This document shows positions 35,464 to 44,512 of a stretch of 64,000 nucleotides of DNA, piece after piece. Location: NCBI RefSeq assembly GCF_900162695.1, contig NZ_FUIH01000005.1, positions 1 through 64,000 on the forward strand. Reading direction: 5' to 3'. This DNA is from Virgibacillus siamensis (GTDB taxonomy: Bacteria > Bacillota > Bacilli > Bacillales > Amphibacillaceae). The notes beneath the pieces were generated by a model, which saw only the letters and a list, made by a program, of their open reading frames with translations, had not been told where the DNA came from and ran no database searches. Each line of letters starts with the position of its first letter. Positions within the stretch are counted from its first letter, which is position 1. The translations under genes and the position numbers were made by a program.

Positions 35464-36273
35464 GTGGCGACTATTATTTCATTAGGACTTCAAAAGGGTG
35501 GTGTAGGCAAAAGCACTACAGCTGGTGTGTTGGCGCATTTACTAGTTAGAGATGGAAGTAAAGTATTGGCAATAGACATGGATTCGCAGGGGAACCTCAG
35601 TGAACTATTAACGGATCTACCTTCAAATGATTTTGTTGGAAAATCTGTATTTGAAGCGATTATAACAAAACAACCTAAAGATTACATATACGAAGTGAAT
35701 GAAAATCTTCATCTTTTACCAGCTAATAATTATCTTGCTTTATTTGCGCGTTGGTTATACACAAAACGGATTGGAACTAATGACGAACGATTACCTTATG
35801 ACGGGACTCCATATGAGCAGGTTCATATAATGTTAGAAGAAATAAAAGATGATTATGATTATGTAGTTATTGATACACCGCCGGCCTTATCTGAGCAAAC
35901 AACAAATGCACTTGTAGCTAGTGATTACGTAATAACATTATTTGAGTGTTCAAAATTTTGTTATTCTGCTATTCCTAACTTTTTAGATTCCATTTATGCA
36001 GCCCAAGAAAGAAAACTAAACAAGGTGGAACCTATTGGAATTCTACGGACACTTACGGATAAAAGAAGGACTGACGCCAAGATGTTTAACGAAATAATTG
36101 CTGGTGATTATCCAGACCTAGTATTTGACACGATTATATCAAGAAAAGCTAGTACAGGCAGGTTATCGTTTTATGGATTTGAAGATAATCATGAGATAAA
36201 CGATGCATTGTCACAATATGAGGATTTTTATAAGGAAGTTTTAAACCGAATGGGAGTGTCCAAGAATGAGTAA
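35464..36273 (+). CDS. parA: ParA/Soj-type partition ATPase
   Basis: 269 residues with deviant Walker A KGGVGKST near residue 11, a DMDSQGN motif and YVVIDTPPALS (Walker B region). It drives plasmid segregation by ATP-dependent binding to nucleoid DNA. GTG at 35464 follows AAAGGAGAG; the open frame extends upstream but has no site. parB follows with an 8-base overlap. Confidence 0.93.
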   Translation: MATIISLGLQKGGVGKSTTAGVLAHLLVRDGSKVLAIDMDSQGNLSELLTDLPSNDFVGKSVFEAIITKQPKDYIYEVNENLHLLPANNYLALFARWLYTKRIGTNDERLPYDGTPYEQVHIMLEEIKDDYDYVVIDTPPALSEQTTNALVASDYVITLFECSKFCYSAIPNFLDSIYAAQERKLNKVEPIGILRTLTDKRRTDAKMFNEIIAGDYPDLVFDTIISRKASTGRLSFYGFEDNHEINDALSQYEDFYKEVLNRMGVSKNE

Positions 36274-36709
36274 ATCTAATGCTGAAAAAATGCGACAAAG
36301 ATTTGAGAATATGAGAAAAAACAATCCAAGTCAATTAATGACTGAAGATGTAGAGAAAGAAAATGAGGAAATTGTATCAACTAAGGAGGGAGCAATATTA
36401 GAGGAAACTGAAGATATGGGGCAAAAAGAAGATTCTAAAGAGGGTAAGCTGGATAATAGTAAAGGTGGATCTAAAGAAAATGAATCAGAAGAAAAAAATG
36501 AAGATAGAAGTGAGAAGAAAAATCGCTTAAAATCAAAATTTAATGAAAAGAAAGTAGAGGACTCGCATAGTAGAAGAACATTTCTTGTAGAGAATGAATT
36601 ATTAAAACGGTTGGATAAGTTGGCCAAAAATAAACATGGATTCAAAACGGAATTTATTAACTACGCAATTGAAAGTGCCTTAGATGATATTGAAAACGAG
36701 TTTAAATAA
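36266..36709 (+). CDS. ParB-like centromere-binding protein (ribbon-helix-helix)
   Basis: 147 residues: a basic N-terminus, a long acidic disordered linker (residues about 25-85), and a C-terminal RRTFLVENELLKRLDKLA..FINYAIESAL segment that fits a ribbon-helix-helix fold. Such small RHH partners bind centromere sites and stimulate ParA. It is co-transcribed with parA. Confidence 0.8.
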   Translation: MSKSNAEKMRQRFENMRKNNPSQLMTEDVEKENEEIVSTKEGAILEETEDMGQKEDSKEGKLDNSKGGSKENESEEKNEDRSEKKNRLKSKFNEKKVEDSHSRRTFLVENELLKRLDKLAKNKHGFKTEFINYAIESALDDIENEFK

Positions 36710-36714
36710 ATTTT

Positions 36715-36775
36715 TAAGTATATGGTTATGTAATAAAATATGTAATATAAAATGTAAACATAAACGTAATATTAT
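36715..36775. repeat. parS-like AT-rich repeat, copy 1
   Basis: TATATGGTTATG then TGTAATATAAAATGTAAACATAAACGTAAT just after parB. The same composite recurs at 41341-41417 and 56600-56680, with partial copies at 35107 and 35300. Clustering at the par locus makes it the best centromere candidate. Confidence 0.65.
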
Positions 36776-36781
36776 TTGAAC

Positions 36782-36823
36782 GTAAAAAGTCATGCTCCTA
36801 TTCAGAGGTATGGCTTTTTAGTG
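36782..36823 (+). terminator. Terminator of parAB
   Basis: AAAAAGTCATGCTCC pairs imperfectly with GAGGTATGGCTTTTT and ends in a T-run. Confidence 0.65.
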
Positions 36824-37055
36824 TAGAAAATAAGTTGTACCAAATAAGAAAAAATAAGCTTTTTTAATTAATTTGAGAGTAATACTAATGTGAATACTTA
36901 TGGTGGAATAAGGCTAATTGACTTTAGGGAAGCGATAGATTTTACCAATTTGTATATAAGAGATCTGTTTTTAACAAAATGTTCAAAAGAGTTGAGTATT
37001 TTCTGATAAGTTTAGGTTATACTAAAAAGAAGTATACTGAAAAGGGGTGTGTAAC

Positions 37056-37202
37056 ATGCGACGTAAGAATTTGAATTTTGAACAACTTGTTAACCAAAAT
37101 AGAAAAGAACTCTTAGAAGATAAAGAAAAAATTACCCGACTTGAAATTCGTTTAGAAAAGAAGCAAACAGACGTTACGTTTTCGAATAGTCAAGGTGATT
37201 AG
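37056..37202 (+). CDS. FbpB-family small basic protein, 48 aa
   Basis: MRRKNLNFEQLVNQNRKELL matches the FbpB-type family signature. In Bacillus subtilis, FbpB works with a small RNA in iron-sparing; many plasmid homologues have no known role. AAAGGGGTG upstream and a terminator at 37263 make it a single-gene unit. Confidence 0.75.
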   Translation: MRRKNLNFEQLVNQNRKELLEDKEKITRLEIRLEKKQTDVTFSNSQGD

Positions 37203-37262
37203 TAAAAAAGGCAGTATATTGAAAGCATGCTGGGATTCCATAAATAGAAATGAATTTTTTAC

Positions 37263-37292
37263 GAGGACAAGGGACTATTCCTTGTCCTTTCT
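37263..37292 (+). terminator. Terminator
   Basis: AGGACAAGG-GACTATT-CCTTGTCCT stem followed by TTCTC. Confidence 0.7.
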
Positions 37293-37413
37293 CATTTGGC
37301 AATTATCTGTAATGTTTTAGTTACAAAATATTAATACTGTGGTAATAAATGGAATGGTCATGTATTATGAATATGGTGAGTTTTTACATTTTTTCGGGAA
37401 AAGGAGAGGTTAC

Positions 37414-38955
37414 ATGGGGAAGAAGGTATTTTCAGTATTGGGGTTAATTTTGCTATTGTTTAGTTTGTTTGCACAAACCAGTTTTGCAAAAGTTATTAAC
37501 CCTGTATCCGAACCGCTTGGTGAAGGTTGGGTTTCACGCAGCGATAATGGTGGCTGGCTCTATACATATGTAAAGGAAGATGCGAACGGAAATCTGGTTT
37601 ACTGTTTGTCGCCAAATTATGATACGCCTAGAGGAGAGAACCTTAAACCAATCGGACCAGTGAGTGAGCTTGAAGCAAATGTGTTGCGTGTTGGTTATCC
37701 CCAAAATAATTTGGGGTTGAATAACGACAAAGCGCTATATGCCACTCAGGTTGCTTTGTATATTGCAAGCGGGGCTTTTGCTTGGTCAGATCTGAAATTT
37801 CATAATGCCAGTATTGAAGAGGCAGCTAGAAATATTTTGAATGAGGCTAAGCAACTTAATTATTCAGATAAGGCTGTCTTGAAAGTGTCGAATGAGAAAG
37901 TTAAAGCAACACCAGCTGATGGAAAATATGTGACTCCAGTTATTCAGGTCGTTGGAGATCAGGGAACATATAGTGTTTCCTTACAAGGAGCTCCAAAGGA
38001 AGCAAAAGTCGTTAACGGAAATGGTGTGGCGAAAGAAAAGTTCAATGTTGGAGAAGGTTTCAGAGTAATTTTTAATGCTGCACAAAGTGGTAATTTTTCT
38101 ATTACAATTGACGGCGCACTAGAAAAAACAAGGACGATGGCATATGAAGGCACACCTCACGATGTTCAAGATGTTGTTGAATTAATCCCAATTACTAAAA
38201 ATAAATCAACGGAAGTTGCTGTATCATGGGAAGCAGCAGGAGACCTTGTTGTAAAGAAGGTGGATAAACAAGGTAATCCGCTTCAAGGTGTAACATTTGA
38301 GGTCAAAAACAGTCAAGGCGAGGTTATTGCGGAAGGTACATCAAATGAAGAAGGCTTGGTAGTTTTTGAAAATCTAAAACCTGGTGATTTCATGGTATAT
38401 GAAACAAAAGTGCCAGAAGGTTATACATTAAACGAAACAGAATACGATGTTCACGTGAAAAACGGTAAAAAGACGGTTCTAACGGTAAAAAACGAACGCA
38501 TTCAAGGTCTCTTGGAAATTATTAAAGTAGATGCTGAAACAAAGAAAGCATTACAAGGTGCTGAATTTACCATTTACAATGAAGCAGATGAAGAGGTATC
38601 CACAATTGTCACGAATGAAGATGGTATTGCTTCTATGAAATTACCTTATGGCAAATATACATTCAAAGAAATAAAAGCACCTGAAGGCTACAGTTTGAAT
38701 GAAAACGAATTCCAATTTGAAATTAAATCAGACGGACAAGTGATTAAAAAGAAAGTTGCGGATCAGGCAATTGAAAAGGATGTGGAAACCCCGGTAGAAA
38801 ATAATGACCAGAACAATGATAAAGGGGATAAGGAACAAATCGGTGGAAAGCTGCCGAAAACATCAAGTGACAGTCTGACAAATGCAGCAACCGGTCTTAC
38901 TATCGCACTTGTTGGCACAATATTATTCTTTTTCCGGAAGAAACGATTTAACTAA
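37414..38955 (+). CDS. LPXTG surface adhesin with thioester domain and SpaA repeats
   Basis: 513 residues: signal peptide (1-25); a thioester domain with Cys64 (VYCLSPN) and Gln112 (ATQVALY), the pair that forms an internal thioester able to bond covalently to host or surface amines; a linker domain; two SpaA/Cna-B-type domains (about 290-375 and 380-455, each with ..GVTFEV/GAEFTI and PEGYTLNE/PEGYSLNE); then LPKTS at about 480 with a hydrophobic helix and basic tail. ATG 37414 follows AAGGAGAGG. The class D sortase gene follows by 18 bases and is the likely anchoring enzyme. Confidence 0.92.
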   Translation: MGKKVFSVLGLILLLFSLFAQTSFAKVINPVSEPLGEGWVSRSDNGGWLYTYVKEDANGNLVYCLSPNYDTPRGENLKPIGPVSELEANVLRVGYPQNNLGLNNDKALYATQVALYIASGAFAWSDLKFHNASIEEAARNILNEAKQLNYSDKAVLKVSNEKVKATPADGKYVTPVIQVVGDQGTYSVSLQGAPKEAKVVNGNGVAKEKFNVGEGFRVIFNAAQSGNFSITIDGALEKTRTMAYEGTPHDVQDVVELIPITKNKSTEVAVSWEAAGDLVVKKVDKQGNPLQGVTFEVKNSQGEVIAEGTSNEEGLVVFENLKPGDFMVYETKVPEGYTLNETEYDVHVKNGKKTVLTVKNERIQGLLEIIKVDAETKKALQGAEFTIYNEADEEVSTIVTNEDGIASMKLPYGKYTFKEIKAPEGYSLNENEFQFEIKSDGQVIKKKVADQAIEKDVETPVENNDQNNDKGDKEQIGGKLPKTSSDSLTNAATGLTIALVGTILFFFRKKRFN

Positions 38956-38973
38956 TTTTCCAAAGGAGGAATA

Positions 38974-39636
38974 ATGGTGGGGTCAAAAATAAAACTTTTA
39001 GCGATTACACTTATAGCCTTTGGATTATTATTTAGTGCTTGGAACACCTATGAATGGTGGAAAAGCACCCAGTCCGTTAAAGCAATCGATGCAGGTACAC
39101 TTACAAACAAAAAGAGTCAGTCGGAGCGTGAAAAAAAGGTGACTCCAAAACATCGAGCAAAGGATAAAGATAGTGGTACCAAAAAAAGTCCGCAAGCATC
39201 AAAAAGCTTTTCAACGCTTAACGGTGATTTTTCGGAAGGAAAGCATATGGCAGAATTGATTATTCCCGAAATTAATTCTGTGTTTGAGGTGTATTGGGGT
39301 ACCGGTTCAGTAGCACTTCAAAAAGGTGTAGGCATGTATGTTAGTAAATGGACAACAGTTCCAAACTTAGAAGGTGGACATACCGTGTTAAGCGGGCATC
39401 GGGATACTGTTTTCACAGAGTTGGGAGAACTTGAAGTGGGTGACCAATTATCATTGGAATACAAGGGGAAAACTTATTCCTACCAAATTACAAAAATATG
39501 GATAACAGAACCAGACGATCGAACAGTAATCACAAAAAAGAAAAAACCAACTTTGACCCTAACAACGTGCTATCCATTCGATTATGTGGGCAGTGCACCC
39601 GAGCGGTATATCATCCAATCCAAACTAATTAAATAA
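38974..39636 (+). CDS. Class D sortase (first copy)
   Basis: 220 residues: one N-terminal membrane helix (about 7-24), a basic linker and the sortase domain, with His142 (SGHRDT), Cys199 (TLTTCYPF) and Arg211 (APERY). It cuts LPXTG-like signals and links the protein to the cell wall. The partner is almost certainly the adjacent adhesin. It is closely similar to the second copy at 60337-60990, so the two adhesin-sortase pairs are probably related by duplication. Confidence 0.93.
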   Translation: MVGSKIKLLAITLIAFGLLFSAWNTYEWWKSTQSVKAIDAGTLTNKKSQSEREKKVTPKHRAKDKDSGTKKSPQASKSFSTLNGDFSEGKHMAELIIPEINSVFEVYWGTGSVALQKGVGMYVSKWTTVPNLEGGHTVLSGHRDTVFTELGELEVGDQLSLEYKGKTYSYQITKIWITEPDDRTVITKKKKPTLTLTTCYPFDYVGSAPERYIIQSKLIK

Positions 39637-39756
39637 GCTCATAGGCAGGGAGGGCAGGAGTACTGTCCTCTATTGTTGTTTTTTCGCTGACTTGCAAGGT
39701 CCTGCCATAGGGTTAGATAAAAACCTATATTTATTTACACAGTTGAGGTCTCCTTT

Positions 39757-40032
39757 TTATTTTGGTTCCTGGTCAAATATCTCAATCCTCACAGAATCAT
39801 TATTGATTCCATAAATAACAACCCAGTGAAGAACATTATAATTTTCATCGTACAAATAAGCCTTCAATTTAGGTATTAACCCCATGCCATCTACGTGATA
39901 GACTTCATATTCACACCAATCATCTAATTTGTAGTGAATTACTTCCCAAATTTTTTTCTGGCGTTCATTATCTTTGTAAAATATTAAACCTCCTATTGTG
40001 CATTTCCGTTCACTATTATGTTGTACTATCAT
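39757..40032 (-). CDS. Hypothetical protein, 91 aa
   Basis: Not recognised. Soluble and aromatic, beta-rich (KIWEVIHYKLDDWCEYEVYHV..), with no signal or membrane segment. It is convergent with the sortase gene; its ATG follows AGGGGTGAT. Confidence 0.5.
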   Translation of the reverse strand: MIVQHNSERKCTIGGLIFYKDNERQKKIWEVIHYKLDDWCEYEVYHVDGMGLIPKLKAYLYDENYNVLHWVVIYGINNDSVRIEIFDQEPK

Positions 40033-40149
40033 ATTGTATCACCCCTTGTTGGTTTCCTGGAGTTAATATAACATACAGAAATAAAAAATTCAGATTGGGG
40101 GATAAAAGAAACCCCAATAGCGAAGGATTTAAAAAAGGGGCCGTTACTC

Positions 40150-40332
40150 ATGCAAAATATGCCTGGTTATAAGGCAATGCAATCCAGAATGGTTCTGCCT
40201 CCTGAAGCGCTTCTCATGGAGTTGATGAACCCAATCACCAACTTGGTGCTTGTTATAGTGACGACATTCATGTTCACCAATATGACGGGTCAAACGAAAT
40301 CGATTTATATCACGGTCATCAATGCTGAATGA
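40150..40332 (+). CDS. Doubtful 60-aa membrane peptide
   Basis: Open frame after a weak GGGGCCG site, with one hydrophobic segment (LVLVIVTTFMF). Codon pattern and site are unconvincing; kept only as possible. Confidence 0.25.
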   Translation: MQNMPGYKAMQSRMVLPPEALLMELMNPITNLVLVIVTTFMFTNMTGQTKSIYITVINAE

Positions 40333-40898
40333 ATTTTTGATGTTACCAGAAATCGAATATAGGTAATATCAACGTCATCGTTCGCCATTCCCTCCTTTTA
40401 TTGGTTATATGTATTCTTCTGGGACTTTAATAATTATTTTTATTAGTTTATAATTATTGGCGAAGATATTAGAGCATAACCAGTTAATCATGGGTGTAGT
40501 AAGATGTAAGGACTGGTTAGTTTTGATAGGCTTCTTTTTGACTTAAATCCTGTTACATTTTCGGGGCGGTTCTTTTGTAGAATCGTTCCGAAAAATGAGC
40601 AGATTTTTTTACTTCTGTCGGGCGAGAGACAGGGCGTTGATAACTAGATATTTCTCCATCCTTCTCTTTTGAAGAAGGCGTGGTTTTGGCTATCTTTATT
40701 GGTTTTCATATTATGCCTTCAAAAGCAAAAGATTGGTAAGTTTTATTAAAAAAATATAAGCCTTTTCCAAAATAGATGGAAAAGGCTTATATTTGGAAGT
40801 ATAAAAAATTGACAAAGTGTCAGACCATTACTATAACGTATGTGATCTCCTTTAAGCACTCCAAAAGATAATGCTGTTTTCATTTTTAGAAAAATCGG
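40333..40898. other. Intergenic stretch with a strong hairpin
   Basis: No gene is supported. A strong AAGCCTTTTCC/GGAAAAGGCTT hairpin lies at about 40757-40794 with T/A-rich flanks, probably a terminator. Another hairpin (GGGGCGGTTC/GAATCGTTCC) lies near 40562-40590. Confidence 0.55.
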
Positions 40899-40911
40899 GT
40901 ATACTATATGT

Positions 40912-41056
40912 AGAAGATCATACAATAATAAAGACCGTTGACGCGGTAACGTCAACGGCTAGTACAATAGGACTTAACCTCGTTATAGAGGGTTAGGCAA
41001 CTAGAGAAAGGTAATCCCTGAGCGCCGCAAACGCATATGAGGGATTACTTTTTTTC
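40912..41056 (+). ncRNA. Candidate RatA-like antitoxin RNA
   Basis: A -10 TATACT at 40900-40905 precedes a hairpin-rich, gene-free stretch: CCGTTGACG/CGTCAACGG (about 40938-40961), and a terminator GTAATCCCT/AGGGATTAC followed by TTTTTTT ending near 41055. Its 3' end overlaps the 3' end of the toxin-like gene on the opposite strand. This is the convergent layout of the B. subtilis txpA/ratA type I system. Confidence 0.6.
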
Positions 41057-41131
41057 GTTTTTATTGGACATAATCAATACAACCAAAACCCCAAAAGAAA
41101 TCATAAGGTTAAGCACATTTGATATATCCAT
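41045..41131 (-). CDS. Holin-like type I toxin peptide, 28 aa
   Basis: MDISNVLNLMISFGVLVVLI then a short basic tail; the pattern fits the putative holin-like toxin family (MTVYEALxLMIxFG-type) found with TxpA/BsrG-like systems. ATG 41131 follows GGGGAGGTG. An extended -10 (TGCTATAAT) lies upstream near 41215. Expected to insert in the host membrane; the opposing RNA at 40912-41056 would silence it. Confidence 0.7.
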   Translation of the reverse strand: MDISNVLNLMISFGVLVVLIMSNKNEKK

Positions 41132-41340
41132 CGGCAACACCTCCCCTCCTCAGGAAGTTTCCTGAAAGGGATTGCTGCCTGCCCTCTATGCGTTTATCCT
41201 ATTGTATCTGCATTATAGCATGTAAAGTTCTAGCAAGAGAATATATTGTGCTAATTTTTTTGCGGATTTATTTATCTTTTACTTATTAGCCCCTATATTG
41301 ATCTAAGCATTCATGAAAAATAAGTTTAAACTAATAAAAA

Positions 41341-41417
41341 AACATATATGGTTATTTAACTAAATATGTAATATTAAACGTAAACATAAATGTAATATAT
41401 TACATTTATGTTTATCC
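41341..41417. repeat. parS-like AT-rich repeat, copy 2
   Basis: ACATATATGGTTATTTAACTA then the AATATTAAACGTAAACATAAA core, ending in an inverted arm (TACATTTATGTTTA). It is part of a duplication of about 150 bp (41293-41450) with 56556-56730, starting at ATTGATCTAA.CATTC and ending in CAATATAAAACTTTG. Confidence 0.6.
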
Positions 41418-41638
41418 AAAGTACAGCAATATAAAACTTTGTGTTGCTTTGAAATAAAGTTCGATAATTCATAAAAAAGTTTGATACAATTAAATGTGGT
41501 GAATTGTTCCAGAATCGGGCCATTATCTGGAAGACATGAATTCGAGATAACTCAATAAAATGACTACTCAATTAACTTGGAATTATTTGGTTTAATAATG
41601 GTATAGTTAAAATAAGAATAAAAATGGAGGGATGTTCT

Positions 41639-41827
41639 TTGGGTACCTTCGCAGCTTTATTGATTGTGATATTAGCAGTATTAGTCGATTTCTTTTGGTT
41701 GGATGTGGATCGAAAACGTTGGGGTTGGATGAAAAATTGGACAAAGTTTCAGAAAGGATTATTCTTTTCTGGCTTTGCGGTTGTTTCAGTTTTAATTTAT
41801 GTAGGATTAAGTCTAGAATTTTTATGA
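41639..41827 (+). CDS. Small two-span membrane protein, 62 aa
   Basis: TTG at 41639 lies 8 bases after GGAGGG; an ATG five codons earlier overlaps the site and is less likely. Two hydrophobic segments with a basic loop (DRKRWGWMKNW). Not recognised; adjacent to the parS-like site and the IS21 insertion. Confidence 0.6.
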   Translation: MGTFAALLIVILAVLVDFFWLDVDRKRWGWMKNWTKFQKGLFFSGFAVVSVLIYVGLSLEFL

Positions 41828-41984
41828 GTCAATAGATGATCCATTATAGGGGGCAATAGTGGAAGATTACTATTATTGGCTTTTAAAATTATCTTTATTA
41901 CAGTATTCAACAATATTGTGTTTTGCAATAGAAAAGTACATAATAATGCAATGAAAAATACATAAGCTTGCCAGCCGATTTTGT

Positions 41985-42707
41985 TCAGTTGTTTTGCCTT
42001 GATAAAGCATGGCTGACTCTGTAACTATCTCCCGCAAATGTAAGTACATGGGCATGATGTATAACCCGGTCAACCAAAGCTGCCGTAAGTCTCGAGTCCA
42101 CAAAAATACGATTCCATTGACTAAATTCCAGGTTTGAAGTGATTATGATGCTCTTCTGTTCATACCAATCGGTGATGAGTTGAAAAAGCAGCTCGGCTCC
42201 TTCTTTACTAAATGGAATGTATCCCATCTCATCTAAAATGATTAGATCCACTTTTTTAAAGCGATTCCTAAACTGTTGGAGCTTTCCTTCTCTCCACATT
42301 CTTTCTAACATATCAACTAGATCAGACACTCGGTAGAATCGGACCTCATAGCCTTTCTTACACGCCTCCCGGCCTAACCCTGTCGCTAAATGAGTCTTCC
42401 CTGTACCTGGAGAACCTGTTAGAACTACATTCTCTTTCGGAGAAATAAAGTGTAGATCTATCAATTCAGTACGATCTAGCTGAGGAGGAAACCTTATTTG
42501 ATCTCCCCATTGAAAATCCGCAAGGTTTTTATAATTAACGAACTTTGCTTTTTTAATCAGACGTTCAGCTTTTGCTTCTTCTCTTAATTCAAATTCCTTA
42601 CGGAAGAGTGCTTCTAAGTATTGCGTTTCATTTTCAAATGGAATTTTTTCGTAAATGTCAGCTACATAAGCCAATCGTAAGCTTTTACACATATCCCTAA
42701 TGTTCAT
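41985..42707 (-). CDS. istB: IstB-type helper ATPase
   Basis: 240 residues with Walker A GSPGTGKTH near 99-107 and Walker B LIILDEMGYIPF near 157. This AAA+ (DnaC-like) protein assists IstA in target selection and strand transfer. Its start overlaps the istA stop by four bases, the usual IS21 arrangement. Confidence 0.95.
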   Translation of the reverse strand: MNIRDMCKSLRLAYVADIYEKIPFENETQYLEALFRKEFELREEAKAERLIKKAKFVNYKNLADFQWGDQIRFPPQLDRTELIDLHFISPKENVVLTGSPGTGKTHLATGLGREACKKGYEVRFYRVSDLVDMLERMWREGKLQQFRNRFKKVDLIILDEMGYIPFSKEGAELLFQLITDWYEQKSIIITSNLEFSQWNRIFVDSRLTAALVDRVIHHAHVLTFAGDSYRVSHALSRQNN

Positions 42708-44194
42708 ATTCGCTGCTCACCATCCTCTTTCGCGCTTGGTTGTAATAGGTCGTATTTGGACCAATCAACGTCGTAAGGATGGGAAGTAGAATCAGAGATT
42801 CTTTCAGATTGGTGTTGGAGGAGATCATAAAACCTTTCATTAATTTCCTCCATATCATGATTGATTAATAGGCTGATCAACCAATGCAATCGTTCTTTTC
42901 GTAAAGTAAGTGATTCAATATTTAGATAAGCTGCTATGCGCCCTGGCAAATATGGGTTATATCTTGAATAAGGAACTGATCTTGGTTTGGACGCCCAGGC
43001 TCTCATAATGGAAAGCCAAGGAATATTTCGGCTTTTGTTCATATATGGACGAAAGTCCGAGTGAAGAATTTCTCCGTAAGGAGAGACCACTTTATAACGG
43101 TCCCAATAAAGTACTAGATGAAGATAACTAAAATTATATCCTTTAGGAATATGCTCCTTCTTGCTGTCTATAGTGATTTCTCCATACTTGTTAGCCGTCA
43201 CCTTCGTTTCTTTAAATATTGGATAATCTTCCTCCGGCAGAGCTAGGGCATGGTTCATTTCTTCATCAAGCAATTCTTGAATACGGACTTCCTTTGAGTA
43301 GTGAATTCGCTGACGATCTTGTACTAGTTTTTCATTTAAGATATTGGTTAGATCCTCATAGCTTTCTATGATTGGAGAAGGAGTAACGAAGTTATATCTT
43401 ACATATCCTACTTTATTTTCAACGTGCCCTTTCTCATTCCCCTTACGCACATTACACGCTTGGATTTCAAATCTATAGAAATTAGCGAACTGAAGAAATT
43501 CATCTGTAAAGATGGCTTCGCCATCCTTATCCCTTGCTTTAATAACGGCGGCTTTCAAATTATCGATTCTAAGCTTTCGCGGTACTCCACCCAGTCGCTC
43601 GAAGATCTTCTTTAACCCGTATAAAAAGCATTCCTGATTTTCCCCCGGGAGAGGAACAGTTAAAGCTGTATTACTATAAGGTAGGCTCATCACTAAACAA
43701 TGAACATCGATAAATTTACCGTCTTTAACAGCTTCAGTTATTCCAAAGTCCACTTGGGCTTCAGCCGGGGGGTGATTTAACCTTTCACTATTTTTATCTT
43801 TAATTTCCTCTGAATTATTCTTTCCTTCTTTCCACTCAGCAATGAAATAACAGACGGTCCGGTAGGACCCTTCAAACCCATGACCTTGAAGTTGTTGAAA
43901 TATGGTCTTATTTTTCCTTCTCAGTTTTGGCTTTAGTTTTCGATCTTCTATAAGCCAGTCCGTTACGATTTCTCCCCAATGTTCCTCATACATCATTCCT
44001 TTTCGAGCCATCTGTTTTTCTTTTGGGACTTGCTCTTCATCCGCATATTTCTTGGCGGTACGCCAATTCACTTGAGCTCGATTAGCGATTTCATTAATAG
44101 AAACGTCTTCATGATTTCGTAAAGTTTTGATATGATTGATTTTAGTCATTGCTAGCAATCCTCTCGACCTCCACTGTGTTTGATTCGACACCAA
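42704..44194 (-). CDS. istA: IstA-type transposase
   Basis: 496 residues with an N-terminal HTH (SINEIANRAQVNWRTAKKYA) and a DDE catalytic core: D in AQVDFG, D in LRIDNLKAAV and E in GHVENKVGY. It cuts and joins the IS ends. Full length for the family, no frameshift. Confidence 0.95.
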   Translation of the reverse strand: MVSNQTQWRSRGLLAMTKINHIKTLRNHEDVSINEIANRAQVNWRTAKKYADEEQVPKEKQMARKGMMYEEHWGEIVTDWLIEDRKLKPKLRRKNKTIFQQLQGHGFEGSYRTVCYFIAEWKEGKNNSEEIKDKNSERLNHPPAEAQVDFGITEAVKDGKFIDVHCLVMSLPYSNTALTVPLPGENQECFLYGLKKIFERLGGVPRKLRIDNLKAAVIKARDKDGEAIFTDEFLQFANFYRFEIQACNVRKGNEKGHVENKVGYVRYNFVTPSPIIESYEDLTNILNEKLVQDRQRIHYSKEVRIQELLDEEMNHALALPEEDYPIFKETKVTANKYGEITIDSKKEHIPKGYNFSYLHLVLYWDRYKVVSPYGEILHSDFRPYMNKSRNIPWLSIMRAWASKPRSVPYSRYNPYLPGRIAAYLNIESLTLRKERLHWLISLLINHDMEEINERFYDLLQHQSERISDSTSHPYDVDWSKYDLLQPSAKEDGEQRI

Positions 44195-44335
44195 TTACAG
44201 TAGAGTTATATTGGATGGCTGGCAAGGCTTTTTTTTATCTAAAAAAGAAGTGCAGAGTTATGTACGTTTTCATTGCACATCTCTGTACTTCTATATTGCA
44301 CTACACAAATATGTAGCTTTTGTTGAAGAAATATA

Positions 44336-44382
44336 AAAGGATCATCCATTAGTTTTGCTTAAAATGTATGATCCTTTATTTG
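44336..44382. terminator. Hairpin beside the IS21 right end
   Basis: AAAGGATCAT pairs with ATGATCCTTT and is followed by ATTTGTT. Confidence 0.65.
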
Positions 44383-44490
44383 TTGTTCGTGCAAAATAAA
44401 TATTAAAACTGCGCAATTTAAATGAAAAATTGATAGGTTTCATTTTGTATGTACAGGGTGTACTCTAAATGAACAAAGATGTAAAAATAC

Positions 44491-44512
44491 AGAAGGGAAT
44501 TATCCCTTCTGT
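44491..44512 (-). terminator. Terminator overlapping a stop codon
   Basis: CAGAAGGGA/TCCCTTCTG hairpin that includes the end of the 279-aa gene. Confidence 0.6.

Larger units (their letters stand above)
41917..44307 (-). mobile_element. IS21-family insertion sequence with 5-bp target duplication
   Basis: 2391 bp bounded by TGTGT..TGCAATA..AGTACA-type inverted ends, each with an internal second copy (TGCAATGAAAA..TACATAA), as in IS21 elements. The ends are TG/CA, and AATAT is duplicated exactly at 41912-41916 and 44308-44312. Intact istA and istB suggest a recent, possibly active insertion. Confidence 0.93.

Noticed and set aside
42428..42520. Possible CRISPR array or tRNA genes anywhere in the window
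   Set aside because: I found no array of regularly spaced direct repeats with unique spacers and no cloverleaf; the iterons and the surface-protein repeats were the only regular repeats.
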